Below are positions 53,372 through 62,668 of a DNA stretch of 64,000 nucleotides, one piece after another; within the stretch, counting starts at the first letter, position 1; the number at the start of each line of letters is the position of its first letter. Source of the stretch: Prosthecochloris sp. (lineage in GTDB: Bacteria > Bacteroidota > Chlorobiia > Chlorobiales > Chlorobiaceae); contig RAZP01000055.1 in the NCBI GenBank assembly GCA_004028745.1, forward strand, positions 1-64,000, read 5' to 3'. The position numbers were made by a program, and so were the translations under genes. The notes under the pieces were generated by a model. The model worked only from the letters and a program-made list of their open reading frames with translations. It was not told the origin of the DNA and did no database searches.

Positions 53372-56011
53372 ATGCTTACAGAGTGTATTAAATGGTTACT
53401 AAAGACAGTATCGGTTTTCCTGGCTCTGAGCATTGTTTTCTGCCCCTCCCAACTTATCGCAGCCGACATACCGACAAGCTTCAAGAATTCCCAAGAAAGC
53501 GCTATAGAAAACACACCGCTTGTGGTGGAACTGTTTTTCAACGACCAGTCCGTCGGCATTCAGCTTTGTTACCAGGGCCGGAACGATTTCTGGATTCCCT
53601 TCGAGCTGTTTCAAAAACATGCACACCTGCCGAGACATCCTGAAAGAAAAGGAAACATACATTACACAACAACTCTTGGGTCCATAGATTTTAACCCTGA
53701 AACATTACAGGAGTTCGACGGGCAAAAGTGTGTTTCTTTTACGACACTGAAAGAAACCTTTCACGCCCATATTTTATTCAACGAGTTCCTCTACGCGATA
53801 AAAATCCTTATCCCCTGGAGGCCTGTCACGCTGTCGAAACGAGACAGAAAAAAAGTTGTTGTAACACCCGACATTCCTGCACCGGATAATTCACTCTCGT
53901 TTCTCCATATCGAAAGTGACATTTCACACCGATTTCACCATGAAACACAAAGCCACTTCGAACTGGAAGCCGGAGGCCGGGCTGTCGATGGCATATGGAA
54001 TATTATGGGTCAAGGGAATCCGGCGAAAAAACTTTCACTCTCCCGATACCACTGGACAACCCTTGACCGGAATAGTGCACTCAGAATCGGCACAGGAACA
54101 AGCCAGATGTATAATCTTTTGGGAAACCTCGATTATACCGGGCTCCAGATCGCCTGGAACAACAGGAGCATTTTGCCCAACATCGACAACGTACGTTACA
54201 GCGACACCGATGTGCTGTTGAATATCGACCGCACACAGCGCCGGACCATCGAAGGTACCGGCCCTCCTGCCGGCATTGCGGAACTTCGGTTTGACGGCCG
54301 TGTTGCTGCTCGCCAGAGAATTTCCTTCGACGGCAGGTTCATATTCAGAAATGTCCGGATGGCAACTGATCTCAGGGTAACCGAGGTATATCTTTACGAA
54401 CACTCTTTTCTGGAAAAACCGGTGCGCATTATCGACTACACCCGTTCAACCGCAAACCGGAGCCTCGAACCCGATGAAGTTCTTTTTCATGGCGCAATTG
54501 GCCGGGAAGGCAACCTCCTCGACGATGATGCGTCCCCTGCCCTGCTGACAGGATTCACTCATCTGCTCTACGGACTGACAGAACGCATGACGCTCGAAGG
54601 AAGTTTTCAGTACAACCCCCAGGCAGAATCAATCGATCAGCTCCTAGGAGCCGTCATGTCCATCGGCTCTCGCTGGAACACCGCGCTCTACGCTGCTCGC
54701 TCAAACGGACGTTTCGGGGCCGATGCAACTGTCGAAGGGTACGGAAAAACATGGCGTTTCTCGCAACGCTCCCTTTGGAATGAAAAAGGGTTCGGATACG
54801 ACACCAGAGAACGAAAGGAACGCCACATCCTGCGTCTGCAAGCTCGACCATTTTCCTGGCTAAACACCTTTGTCTATGGGAACTACACAAAAGAAAACGA
54901 CACCGTAACCAGCAGGCATCTCCTCCCAGGTGGCCACTTGTACCTCTCTCCTCGTACCAGATTGTCAGCGATTCCCGATGATAGCGATGGAACCTACCAT
55001 TACGAAGCTTATCTGAGACCACGATACGATACCGATATGCGGCTAAGATATGAAGACAAGGTGATCACTGCCAACATAGACCATGATTTCAGAAACAGCA
55101 ACAGCACGCTGCAGTTCATTCATTCCTATGCACCGGCAAACAAAACACATGCGTCGAGCGCTTATTTCAACTGGCATCCGCAGGGATACAGGAACAATCG
55201 TGTTCAGCTTGGAGCTTCATATACCCGCGGCAGGTTCGGTTTTACCAGTTCATGGAGCAAAGATATTAATACCGGGCTTAGTTTTATCCTGGCCTATCAT
55301 GATAACATGTATCATGCAAGCGGACTCTCTATCGATGACAATGCATTCTTGCCGGATGACACAGATCGCCGTTCTATCAGCTTCACACTCTCCTGGGACC
55401 TCGGTCGATCAAACAGCCGGTTCTTCCCCATCAACCGGACAGCCATCAGTCATACAAGGGGCGGCATGGCTGGAGCATTGAAAATCATGACCGATTCCCG
55501 AATCGGCCAATCGTCAATTAATGATGTCGCTATCTTAATAAACGGCAGAAAATTGAGACAGCAACAGATTGGAGGAACTTTTTTTGTAGGAAATCTCAGG
55601 CCGGGCATATACACGGTTTCAGTCGATCCTGAAAACCTTCCGCTGGAGCTGGTTGTTGAGCAACAAAGCATTAAAGTCGAAGTGCAAAGTGGTGCGGTTA
55701 CTGAAGTAAATATACCCGTTTACGCAGAGTATGGAGCGGCTGGAAAGGTAACAACTGCTTCAGGACATGCTCTTGCAGGCGTTCCCATAAGGGTTGCCGA
55801 CTCTGAAAATAAAACAACAAAACAAGTAATGACCGACCAGTTCGGCTACTATCGTATCGATGGGCTGCGGCAAGGCAGCTATACGGCAAGAGCCATGACA
55901 ACAAAGGAGGACAAACCCGATCGCATAGCGGAAACAAACTTCATCATAACAGACGATTTCCTCTTCGAGATTGATATTATCGTCCCGGAACCCTCCTCTT
56001 TTGCCCCTTAA
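53372..56011 (+). CDS. Usher-like outer-membrane assembly protein of locus A
   Basis: An 879-residue secreted protein with signal peptide (ends about residue 31). The N-terminal domain opens LVVELFFNDQSVGIQLCYQG and FWIPFELFQKHAHL, as in usher N-domains that catch chaperone-subunit complexes. A large beta-barrel region follows (about 150-740), with GIAELRFDGRVAARQRISF as plug-like segment. The end has a strand-rich domain with GKVTTASGHALAGVPIRVAD, like carboxypeptidase regulatory folds. It is diverged from FimD but resembles the protein at 59078 throughout. The stop TAA immediately precedes GGGCACC of a repeat end. Confidence 0.82.
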   Translation: MLTECIKWLLKTVSVFLALSIVFCPSQLIAADIPTSFKNSQESAIENTPLVVELFFNDQSVGIQLCYQGRNDFWIPFELFQKHAHLPRHPERKGNIHYTTTLGSIDFNPETLQEFDGQKCVSFTTLKETFHAHILFNEFLYAIKILIPWRPVTLSKRDRKKVVVTPDIPAPDNSLSFLHIESDISHRFHHETQSHFELEAGGRAVDGIWNIMGQGNPAKKLSLSRYHWTTLDRNSALRIGTGTSQMYNLLGNLDYTGLQIAWNNRSILPNIDNVRYSDTDVLLNIDRTQRRTIEGTGPPAGIAELRFDGRVAARQRISFDGRFIFRNVRMATDLRVTEVYLYEHSFLEKPVRIIDYTRSTANRSLEPDEVLFHGAIGREGNLLDDDASPALLTGFTHLLYGLTERMTLEGSFQYNPQAESIDQLLGAVMSIGSRWNTALYAARSNGRFGADATVEGYGKTWRFSQRSLWNEKGFGYDTRERKERHILRLQARPFSWLNTFVYGNYTKENDTVTSRHLLPGGHLYLSPRTRLSAIPDDSDGTYHYEAYLRPRYDTDMRLRYEDKVITANIDHDFRNSNSTLQFIHSYAPANKTHASSAYFNWHPQGYRNNRVQLGASYTRGRFGFTSSWSKDINTGLSFILAYHDNMYHASGLSIDDNAFLPDDTDRRSISFTLSWDLGRSNSRFFPINRTAISHTRGGMAGALKIMTDSRIGQSSINDVAILINGRKLRQQQIGGTFFVGNLRPGIYTVSVDPENLPLELVVEQQSIKVEVQSGAVTEVNIPVYAEYGAAGKVTTASGHALAGVPIRVADSENKTTKQVMTDQFGYYRIDGLRQGSYTARAMTTKEDKPDRIAETNFIITDDFLFEIDIIVPEPSSFAP

Positions 56012-56143
56012 GGGCACCTGAAATCTCTCCTCTGCAAGTCCTTTCCCTGGCAGTCTTTTTCGTTTCTTTGATATGAAAAAAGAATTCAGTACAATAGAAG
56101 AAGAAGTGGATTAAACGCAGAACCCCGGCGAAGAGCCCCCAGC

Positions 56144-56761
56144 ATGATCGGGAAAAGTACATTTATGTATCTGCTGCTTCCCTTGGCAGCATGTTTCTTC
56201 TATCTTCATCCTGTGAAGGCAGATGAACCCTCAAGATCACTGAGTGCTGTTGGCACTACCAATATTTCAATAGAGCTTCCGGATGTAATCATCCTTCATT
56301 ACTACTCCGGCCTAACTCTGAACTTCGAAGAGCTCTCATCGGATGTCGATAAAGGTTCAGCCGATTTCGACGTCCAGTGGAGTGGTGAAGCAGAAAGTTC
56401 AAGCGAGCTGAGCGATGAAAATACTGAAATAGAGCTTCCCGACAGGGTTTCTCTGCAGCTCCCTAACGTATGGGCAATTCGGGGGCTCTCTCCTTCGGGA
56501 AATGCCAAAGTCTCCATATCCATCAACAACAACATTCTCACTTTAGGCCCGTCAAGAATTATCATTGAAGAGGGTGAAGGAAACATTGAAATCGAGGATA
56601 ACGAGGGACGTTCCGGTACAACAATCAATACGAGCCTCAAGGGCATAACAACATCGGAAGCGACTATAGGCAATGTACGCATAACACTGAATTTTGTCGA
56701 AACAACCCGCGCAGGCCTTCATACCGGCGGCCAGTACAAAATCACCGCAGAGACCATCTGA
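56144..56761 (+). CDS. Pilin-like subunit B1 of chaperone-usher locus B
   Basis: A 205-residue exported subunit with signal peptide ending near VKA (residue 26). It has LPDVIILHYYSGLTLNFEE, then VWAIRGLSPSGNAKV and ends LHTGGQYKITAETI, the three motifs of this family. Length and layout match the subunit at 51201. The intervening 132 bases after locus A hold no strong terminator. It is followed by a second subunit of the same family. Confidence 0.8.
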   Translation: MIGKSTFMYLLLPLAACFFYLHPVKADEPSRSLSAVGTTNISIELPDVIILHYYSGLTLNFEELSSDVDKGSADFDVQWSGEAESSSELSDENTEIELPDRVSLQLPNVWAIRGLSPSGNAKVSISINNNILTLGPSRIIIEEGEGNIEIEDNEGRSGTTINTSLKGITTSEATIGNVRITLNFVETTRAGLHTGGQYKITAETI

Positions 56762-56871
56762 CCCAGCGCCACACAAGTGGTCTAATCCATCCCTCTTTTT
56801 TATACAAAACGACACGCTCGCACAGCTATCCATGTTCAGAACTTTTTAAAAAATCCACCTCTTTTTTTTTA

Positions 56872-56915
56872 TTGACATTATCCCTAACTTGAAAAAAGTA
56901 AAGTTTATCTTTACT
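56872..56915 (+). promoter_or_regulatory. Possible promoter/operator before subunit B2
   Basis: TTGACA at 56872-56877 is a good -35, but the -10 at the right distance is only AAAGTA. It is followed by a perfect inverted repeat AGTAAAG-TTTAT-CTTTACT (56897-56915). This could be an operator where expression of the second subunit is set separately from the first. Confidence 0.4.
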
Positions 56916-56944
56916 GTTTCCCCTAACCCCTAAACAGGCGCCCC

Positions 56945-57565
56945 ATGCTGTTACAATCAACTATATTTAAAGCACTTACCATTGTTTTTGTCCTGGCTTT
57001 TTCCGCCAACAACGCGTATTCGGTTGTCGAAAGCGGAAGCCAGTCAAGCAAAGGAACAGCCAAAGTCACAGCCAACGTCCCCCAGTTCATTGTGCTGCAT
57101 TATTATTCTTCTCTCACTCTGAACTTTGAAACACCGACATCGGAAGCCCTCGATCAGGGTGACAACACCATGACGGTATCATGGGAAGGCGCAGCTGCCG
57201 GTGATCAACTCTCGACAGCCAGCCTCATGGATGCCAAGCTGGAACTTGACGGCACCAAAACAACCGTTAAGATGCCGAACGTCTGGGCTATCAGAGGCTT
57301 CTCTCAAAGCGGAAATGCCGAAGTCACGGTCACGATACCTTCCGGCAGCGATGTCCTTTCAAAGGGCGAATCGAAAATCGGCATGTCAAACGTGAAAGTC
57401 AATGACGGCACAAACAGCGGTAGCTCGATCAAGACCAATCTTGGTGGAATTGCCAAAAGTTCGGCAACTTTCGGGGGCATTGAGTTGGATCTGGACTTCA
57501 GCAAAACCAACCGATCGGGAAGCCATACCGGTGGTCAGTACACCATAACCGCTTCGACGATCTGA
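56945..57565 (+). CDS. Pilin-like subunit B2 of chaperone-usher locus B
   Basis: A 206-residue exported subunit. The signal peptide is hydrophobic and ends NNAYS (about residue 26). It carries NVPQFIVLHYYSSLTLNFE, a variant of the family motif, then NVWAIRGFSQSGNAEVTV, and ends GSHTGGQYTITASTI. It is paralogous to the subunits at 51201 and 56144. Two related subunits in locus B against one in A suggest a duplication after the loci separated or an alternative fibre composition. Confidence 0.8.
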   Translation: MLLQSTIFKALTIVFVLAFSANNAYSVVESGSQSSKGTAKVTANVPQFIVLHYYSSLTLNFETPTSEALDQGDNTMTVSWEGAAAGDQLSTASLMDAKLELDGTKTTVKMPNVWAIRGFSQSGNAEVTVTIPSGSDVLSKGESKIGMSNVKVNDGTNSGSSIKTNLGGIAKSSATFGGIELDLDFSKTNRSGSHTGGQYTITASTI

Positions 57566-57583
57566 GTTCGGACACGTCCATAC

Positions 57584-58204
57584 ATGGCAACCGGTAAGCC
57601 AGGGAAAATCAAGGGGCTGCTGATTACAGTAATTGCCCTGTGTGTGACAACATTCAATCCCGGAGAAACCTTTTCGGCTGACAAGCTCAAGATCTATAAA
57701 AACCGAAAACTGGAAGCTGTCACGCTCAGTGAGATCGGGCTTGCCGGGAGCGGTGTTTCTGCATCTCTCAATCCGTTCGAAACTGATGTAACATGGAGCA
57801 GCAGCAGTGTCGAAACTCCGGAACTGCTGTTGGAGCAGGTGTATAACACGACAAAAATAACCCGGAGAAACGTGCTGTTATGGTATTACCAGTATGATAC
57901 CGGTGATGATGAGGATAACGGAGACGACGAGGAAGATGAGGATAATGGTTCTTTGGGTGGAACAGCATATAAGGTGGAGTACAGAATTCTCAGCAGAAGC
58001 GGCATCGAAAATGCTCTCTCGCACAAGAATGATAAATCCTCAATAATTAGAGCACATATCACTAAAAAGCCTGTAGAATGTCAGAAAAAAAATAAAAACA
58101 GGATCAGATGCCTTGGAAGAGTCGATTTAGACCTGGACATCTCACAGGCGAGAAGATCCGGCAAATATCACGGTACCATTGAAATAACAATCACTACACT
58201 TTAA
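57584..58204 (+). CDS. Second-family subunit of chaperone-usher locus B
   Basis: A 206-residue exported protein, counterpart of 51868-52518. The signal segment is LLITVIALCVTTF. It has a strongly acidic tract near residues 106-125 (GDDEDNGDDEEDEDNGS) and an end LDLDISQARRSGKYHGTIEI that matches the locus A protein. Two cysteines lie near the end (VECQKKNKNRIRC). The acidic tract might bind cations. It precedes the chaperone gene by 8 bases. Confidence 0.75.
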   Translation: MATGKPGKIKGLLITVIALCVTTFNPGETFSADKLKIYKNRKLEAVTLSEIGLAGSGVSASLNPFETDVTWSSSSVETPELLLEQVYNTTKITRRNVLLWYYQYDTGDDEDNGDDEEDEDNGSLGGTAYKVEYRILSRSGIENALSHKNDKSSIIRAHITKKPVECQKKNKNRIRCLGRVDLDLDISQARRSGKYHGTIEITITTL

Positions 58205-58212
58205 CAGCCATC

Positions 58213-59061
58213 ATGAAAAAACTACTTACAGCACTCTTCCTCGTCTTTTCGACATTAGCAACAACCGTTTACGCTGAGGATGCCCCCCCTCCGGGACAGA
58301 TCGGCGTTTCTCCATCAATGCTCGAGCTCTCGATCGGTTCCAAACCGGTCAACGAGTCGCTCAGGCTTTTCAATCTGAAAAAAACACCGACAAAAGTCAA
58401 TGTCGAAGTATATAACTGGACCCTCGATGAAAACAATGAGGTCAAGCTGATCCCACCGACGGAACAGTCGCTTGACCAGTGGATGCTGATTAATCCGAAG
58501 TCGTTCGTCCTTGAACCGAGAAAAAGTCAGGTTGTGCGCTTATCCATCCGTCCTCCTGTCAAACCCACACCTGGCGAACACAGGGCCCTTATCTACTTCA
58601 CCGAAGAACGCATGAATGACACCACAGCAGTTGGAGAAGAAACACCGGTTGAAGTTCTTTTTAAGCTTGGTGTCGGCGTTTATGCAAACGCTAACCCCAT
58701 AAAAAGGTCTTCCTCGCTGAAAGGTCTCTCGCTCGGCAAAAACGGAAATTCCCTCAAGGCCTCGATCACTAACAGCGGCAATGTTCACACGAGACTGAAA
58801 GGAACGTATTCCATCTGGAAAAAAGCCAAATTCCCCGGCATTCAGAATGCTGAAAAATACGTTACGGATGCAGCCGCCGAAAAAGCTCCTGAAGGACTCG
58901 TCGCATCAGGTCAACTCAATCAGACACCTGTGCTCCCCGGCAAAACCCGCACGATCACAACCCAGCTGCCAGGCCTTCCCGGACCGGGGTCATACGTTGT
59001 TGCGGTTTCAGGTGCACTGGACGAAAAAAAGATCGAAAAGACCTATCCTATCTCGCGTTGA
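58213..59061 (+). CDS. PapD-like periplasmic chaperone of locus B
   Basis: A 282-residue periplasmic chaperone paralogous to 52518-53357. The signal peptide ends VYA (about residue 21). The first domain has PGQIGVSPSMLELSIG, VNVEVYNWTLDENNEVKL and SQVVRLSIRPPV; GEHRALIYFTEE follows, and the second domain has GNVHTRLKGTYS. It should capture locus B subunits. The usher starts 16 bases downstream. Confidence 0.86.
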   Translation: MKKLLTALFLVFSTLATTVYAEDAPPPGQIGVSPSMLELSIGSKPVNESLRLFNLKKTPTKVNVEVYNWTLDENNEVKLIPPTEQSLDQWMLINPKSFVLEPRKSQVVRLSIRPPVKPTPGEHRALIYFTEERMNDTTAVGEETPVEVLFKLGVGVYANANPIKRSSSLKGLSLGKNGNSLKASITNSGNVHTRLKGTYSIWKKAKFPGIQNAEKYVTDAAAEKAPEGLVASGQLNQTPVLPGKTRTITTQLPGLPGPGSYVVAVSGALDEKKIEKTYPISR

Positions 59062-59077
59062 CGAATGCAACGGGTGA

Positions 59078-61771
59078 ATGCCTATGGATTTCATCGGCCG
59101 AGTAATCGCATTCTCTCTTATCCTTACTGGCCTGCAAAGCTACTGCCATGCTCTTTGGGCTGAAACCAAACCCGAGAGCGAAACCCGCGCTCAGGTTGCC
59201 GAATCAGGGCAACCTGAACCGCTTCTTGTAGAGGTCTTTTTCAACAAGCGGTCTGCAGGAACCCACCTTTGCTATCAGACCGAGGAAACTTACTGGATCC
59301 CGTTTGAGCTGTTTCTCCAGGAAACAAGACTCAAAAGCGAACCTGCAACTGACGGCAAACTCACCTATCAGACTACTCTCGGTGTGCTGTCATACGACCC
59401 CCGGACACAAAAAACAATTGAAGAAGTCCCCTTCATATCTTTTGTTCAGCTCGAAAAATCATTTTATGTAAAAGGACGGTTTGTACAATCGATCTTCGCT
59501 TTGGCACTGGATGTACCGTGGGTACCTGGGAAACCTTCCAAAAAGAAAAGAGATGTTCCTGTCATTACCCCGGATATTCGTGCACCATCAAGCTCCCTCT
59601 CTTTCCTGAGATTCGAACCCCAATTGTCTTACGAATTTGACGGCAGCTTAAGCAGGGAACTGCTCTGGGAAACAGGGGGGCGTTTTGCAGGGGGTGTCTG
59701 GGACATAACATTTGAAGGTGACCCGACAACCCGTTTTCGCCCCGATCGGTATCATTGGACCACTTACAACAACAACCTGGCTTTGAGAGTCGGTACCGGT
59801 TCATCGGAGCCGTTCTCTCTTTTGCCCAGTCTTGATTTCACCGGCATCCAGGCAGGGTGGAACAATAAGACAATTCTCAGTCAGCTTGATTTCGAACGAT
59901 ACACTGACTCCGATGTTTTTCTCTCGCTAGACAGGACACAGCAGCGAACCATAGAAGGACAAGCACCTCCTGCCTCAATAGCCGAGCTCCGCCTTGAAGG
60001 TATTGTTGTAGCACGACAACGGGTTGGTCTCAACGGAAGGTTTATTTTCCGCAATGTCAGGATGACCTCTGACCTGAGAAAAACCCAGGTATACATTTAC
60101 GAAAGATCATTTCGGGAGAAACCTCTGGCAATTCTTGATTACACCATGTCGATTTTGAACCGCACACTGCCTGCACACGAACTGCTTGTCAGGGCTGGCG
60201 GCGGGGTTATAGGCAACCCCTTGGATAAAGATAAAAAAGACACCACCTCCTGGACAGGTTTCGGTCATATTATTTACGGCGTCCATAACAGAATGACCCT
60301 GGAAGCGGGCATCCAGTATAATCCGGAAAACATAAATAGAGAGGCATACGTAGGAACCGTCCTCTCCATAGGGAGTAATTGGGGGGTCGCTCTGTACGGT
60401 GCAAGATCCAACGATCGTTACGCAACAGATTTCAGGCTCGAAGGCAAAGGCATCGACTGGTCGCTTTCATATTTTGGACGGTTAAACCAGGAAGGTTTCG
60501 CTAAAGACAGCCAGGAAGCGCGAAAAAGTCACTCCTTGCGTTTTAACACCGGTATTCTCCGGCCTTTCGATCTGCTGTTGTACGGAAAATATAACCGGAC
60601 AGGAAACGAGTCTCCCGATAAGTATCTCCTTCCCGGCATGTACTGGTACGTTATGCCAAGGCTCATGCTTTCCGCACTGCCTAACGATGAAAAACGCTAT
60701 CGATACGAGGCAAACATGAATCTGACGTCACAAAGTGATCTTTCCGTCACCTATGAGGATAAAGTAATCAATGCCGATCTCGATTATGATTTCAGCCGCT
60801 CGCTGCAAAGCAGAGCACTTTATACTCACTCTGTTGAAACAGGGAGCAATGTCAGCAGCCTGTACTTCGACTGGTACCCCGGAGGCAACCGTTACGACCT
60901 TGTCCGAATGGGCATATCCAACTCAGGAAGCCAGACAGGCTACTCTGTGGCATGGAACAAATTCGTCAACGCAGGGCTTCAGCTGAGCCTGCAGTACAGT
61001 TACAATATGAATAATGCCCAGCAGCTCGAAACGGAAGACACCTTTTCGAATCTTGTGACCCCCGATGCCAGACAATATATCGCCCTTGCCATCACTTGGG
61101 ACCTCGGACTATCAAGCAAACGTTTCTACCCCATCAACCGCACTGCCCTCAGCCATACCCGTGGAGGCCTGGCCGGTTCCTTGAAAATCATGAATGAAAC
61201 AAACCTGAAGTCTTCAGATATCAACGATGTCGACATTCTGCTGAACCGGAGAAAGCTGGGTCAGCGGCAGGTCGATGGATCATTTTTCGTGGGCAACCTG
61301 AAGCCGGGCGTTTATGCCGTTGACGTAGATACCGAAAACCTTCCTCTTGAACTGAATATCAGAAAAAAAACCACCTATGTGGAAGTGCTGAATGGAGCTG
61401 TAAGTGAAGTTGTCATTCCGGTGTATGCCGAATATTCCATTGCAGGAAAAGTTACCGATTCCCGGGCCGAGGCTCTCGAAGGCAGAAAAGTGACCGTCAT
61501 CGATGAAAACGGCAAGGTTGTCGACACAGCACTGACGAACATGTTCGGCTATTACAGAACAAAAGGGCTTCAGCCCGGCACCTACACAGTTTCCGTTTCC
61601 AACATGAAGCGGCCGGTAGCCATCAAAAATGACTATATTTACGGGTTCGATTTCACCATACAGGAAACTGCTTTATCAGAAGCAGAGGAACTAAACGGCA
61701 TGCAGGAATCAAAAACGGATGAAGAAACCGCTGAAGAATCCCGCGCTTCGGAAAACAATGAACAGCAGTAA
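59078..61771 (+). CDS. Usher-like outer-membrane assembly protein of locus B
   Basis: An 897-residue usher-like protein similar from end to end to 53372-56011. After the signal peptide it has LLVEVFFNKRSAGTHLCYQ and YWIPFELFLQETRL, then the barrel with SIAELRLEGIVVARQRVGL as plug-like segment, and the C-terminal GKVTDSRAEALEGRKVTVID domain with YYRTKGLQPGTYTVSV. It ends in about 30 acidic residues (EELNGMQESKTDEETAEES) absent from the first usher. ATG at 59078 or 59084 are both possible. The cbiR-like gene converges 2 bases after the stop. Confidence 0.82.
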   Translation: MPMDFIGRVIAFSLILTGLQSYCHALWAETKPESETRAQVAESGQPEPLLVEVFFNKRSAGTHLCYQTEETYWIPFELFLQETRLKSEPATDGKLTYQTTLGVLSYDPRTQKTIEEVPFISFVQLEKSFYVKGRFVQSIFALALDVPWVPGKPSKKKRDVPVITPDIRAPSSSLSFLRFEPQLSYEFDGSLSRELLWETGGRFAGGVWDITFEGDPTTRFRPDRYHWTTYNNNLALRVGTGSSEPFSLLPSLDFTGIQAGWNNKTILSQLDFERYTDSDVFLSLDRTQQRTIEGQAPPASIAELRLEGIVVARQRVGLNGRFIFRNVRMTSDLRKTQVYIYERSFREKPLAILDYTMSILNRTLPAHELLVRAGGGVIGNPLDKDKKDTTSWTGFGHIIYGVHNRMTLEAGIQYNPENINREAYVGTVLSIGSNWGVALYGARSNDRYATDFRLEGKGIDWSLSYFGRLNQEGFAKDSQEARKSHSLRFNTGILRPFDLLLYGKYNRTGNESPDKYLLPGMYWYVMPRLMLSALPNDEKRYRYEANMNLTSQSDLSVTYEDKVINADLDYDFSRSLQSRALYTHSVETGSNVSSLYFDWYPGGNRYDLVRMGISNSGSQTGYSVAWNKFVNAGLQLSLQYSYNMNNAQQLETEDTFSNLVTPDARQYIALAITWDLGLSSKRFYPINRTALSHTRGGLAGSLKIMNETNLKSSDINDVDILLNRRKLGQRQVDGSFFVGNLKPGVYAVDVDTENLPLELNIRKKTTYVEVLNGAVSEVVIPVYAEYSIAGKVTDSRAEALEGRKVTVIDENGKVVDTALTNMFGYYRTKGLQPGTYTVSVSNMKRPVAIKNDYIYGFDFTIQETALSEAEELNGMQESKTDEETAEESRASENNEQQ

Positions 61772-61773
61772 TA

Positions 61774-62574
61774 TCAGGAACCGTATTTCATCAATTCGGT
61801 ACACGAAGCGTTGAAGTCATCTTCCGAAAAGATCTCCATGGTAAAAACCCTTGAAGCATCAACGGTTTCCGACAATCTCCGCATGACCATATCAAGGGTT
61901 TCCACACGCATGAACTGCAATCCTTTATGATCTTTCCCGTCCCTGATTCCATGCATGTGCAGAACCTTTGTATCCTGTAGGTATCTGTCGAGATGTTCCT
62001 GAACAGCAAACCCGTAAAGCTCAAGATGGCCGATATCGAGGGTTACAGAAAGCCCGAACGATGAAATAACATCGTCAAGAATCTCAAGCGGATAGTTGAG
62101 CGTTTCAACGCAGAACTCAGACGGTTGCATGGAAACACTCGAAAAAAGCCGTTCGAGAGAAATATGAACGTTTTCGGCGAAGCATTTCTTCTCTCCGTCT
62201 GAAAACCCGTTGACATTGATGCCCGGTCCTGCCTCGGCATGCATCACATAGGCAGATGGATTGAGCACCTGCGTCAATTCTATCACCCTGCGGCATTTCT
62301 CAACCGACCGTTCTCGAATAGCAGTATCGGCACTGCCGAGATAGACATCCAGCGGCAAATGGACCGAATAGGTCAGGTCATAGCCCTCGCCTATGTCTTG
62401 AAGCTTTGCAATATCGCCATCTGACGGCAAGTTGCTCATCTCATCCGATTCAAACAGCACCAGCTCGACATCATCGACCTTGTCTTTGAGATACTCGATA
62501 TTCGGGATTATCTCGTCGGGAATGATATAGGAGGTCGTCCCAACCCTAAAAGGAAACTGTTTTTTACAACTCAT
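61774..62574 (-). CDS. cbiR: CbiR-like cobamide-remodelling phosphodiesterase
   Basis: A 266-residue TIM-barrel protein of the AP endonuclease 2/xylose isomerase superfamily. The opening [18 protein letters not shown] and [19 protein letters not shown] are those I associate with CbiR. Putative metal ligands are in [35 protein letters not shown] and LHMHG. CbiR of Akkermansia hydrolyses the nucleotide loop of cobamides so the lower ligand can be exchanged. With cobU, cobT and cobS at 45904-49215, salvage and rebuilding of cobamides is plausible. Activity here is inference from the family. Confidence 0.78.
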   Translation of the reverse strand: MSCKKQFPFRVGTTSYIIPDEIIPNIEYLKDKVDDVELVLFESDEMSNLPSDGDIAKLQDIGEGYDLTYSVHLPLDVYLGSADTAIRERSVEKCRRVIELTQVLNPSAYVMHAEAGPGINVNGFSDGEKKCFAENVHISLERLFSSVSMQPSEFCVETLNYPLEILDDVISSFGLSVTLDIGHLELYGFAVQEHLDRYLQDTKVLHMHGIRDGKDHKGLQFMRVETLDMVMRRLSETVDASRVFTMEIFSEDDFNASCTELMKYGS

Positions 62575-62668
62575 AATCTCCGGGACGTTGTGTAGTAGCT
62601 TTAAAAAACAAAAAACAATAACTACAGTATTCCGATGTTTGTAACGGCATTACTAAAAAAAGAAACTG

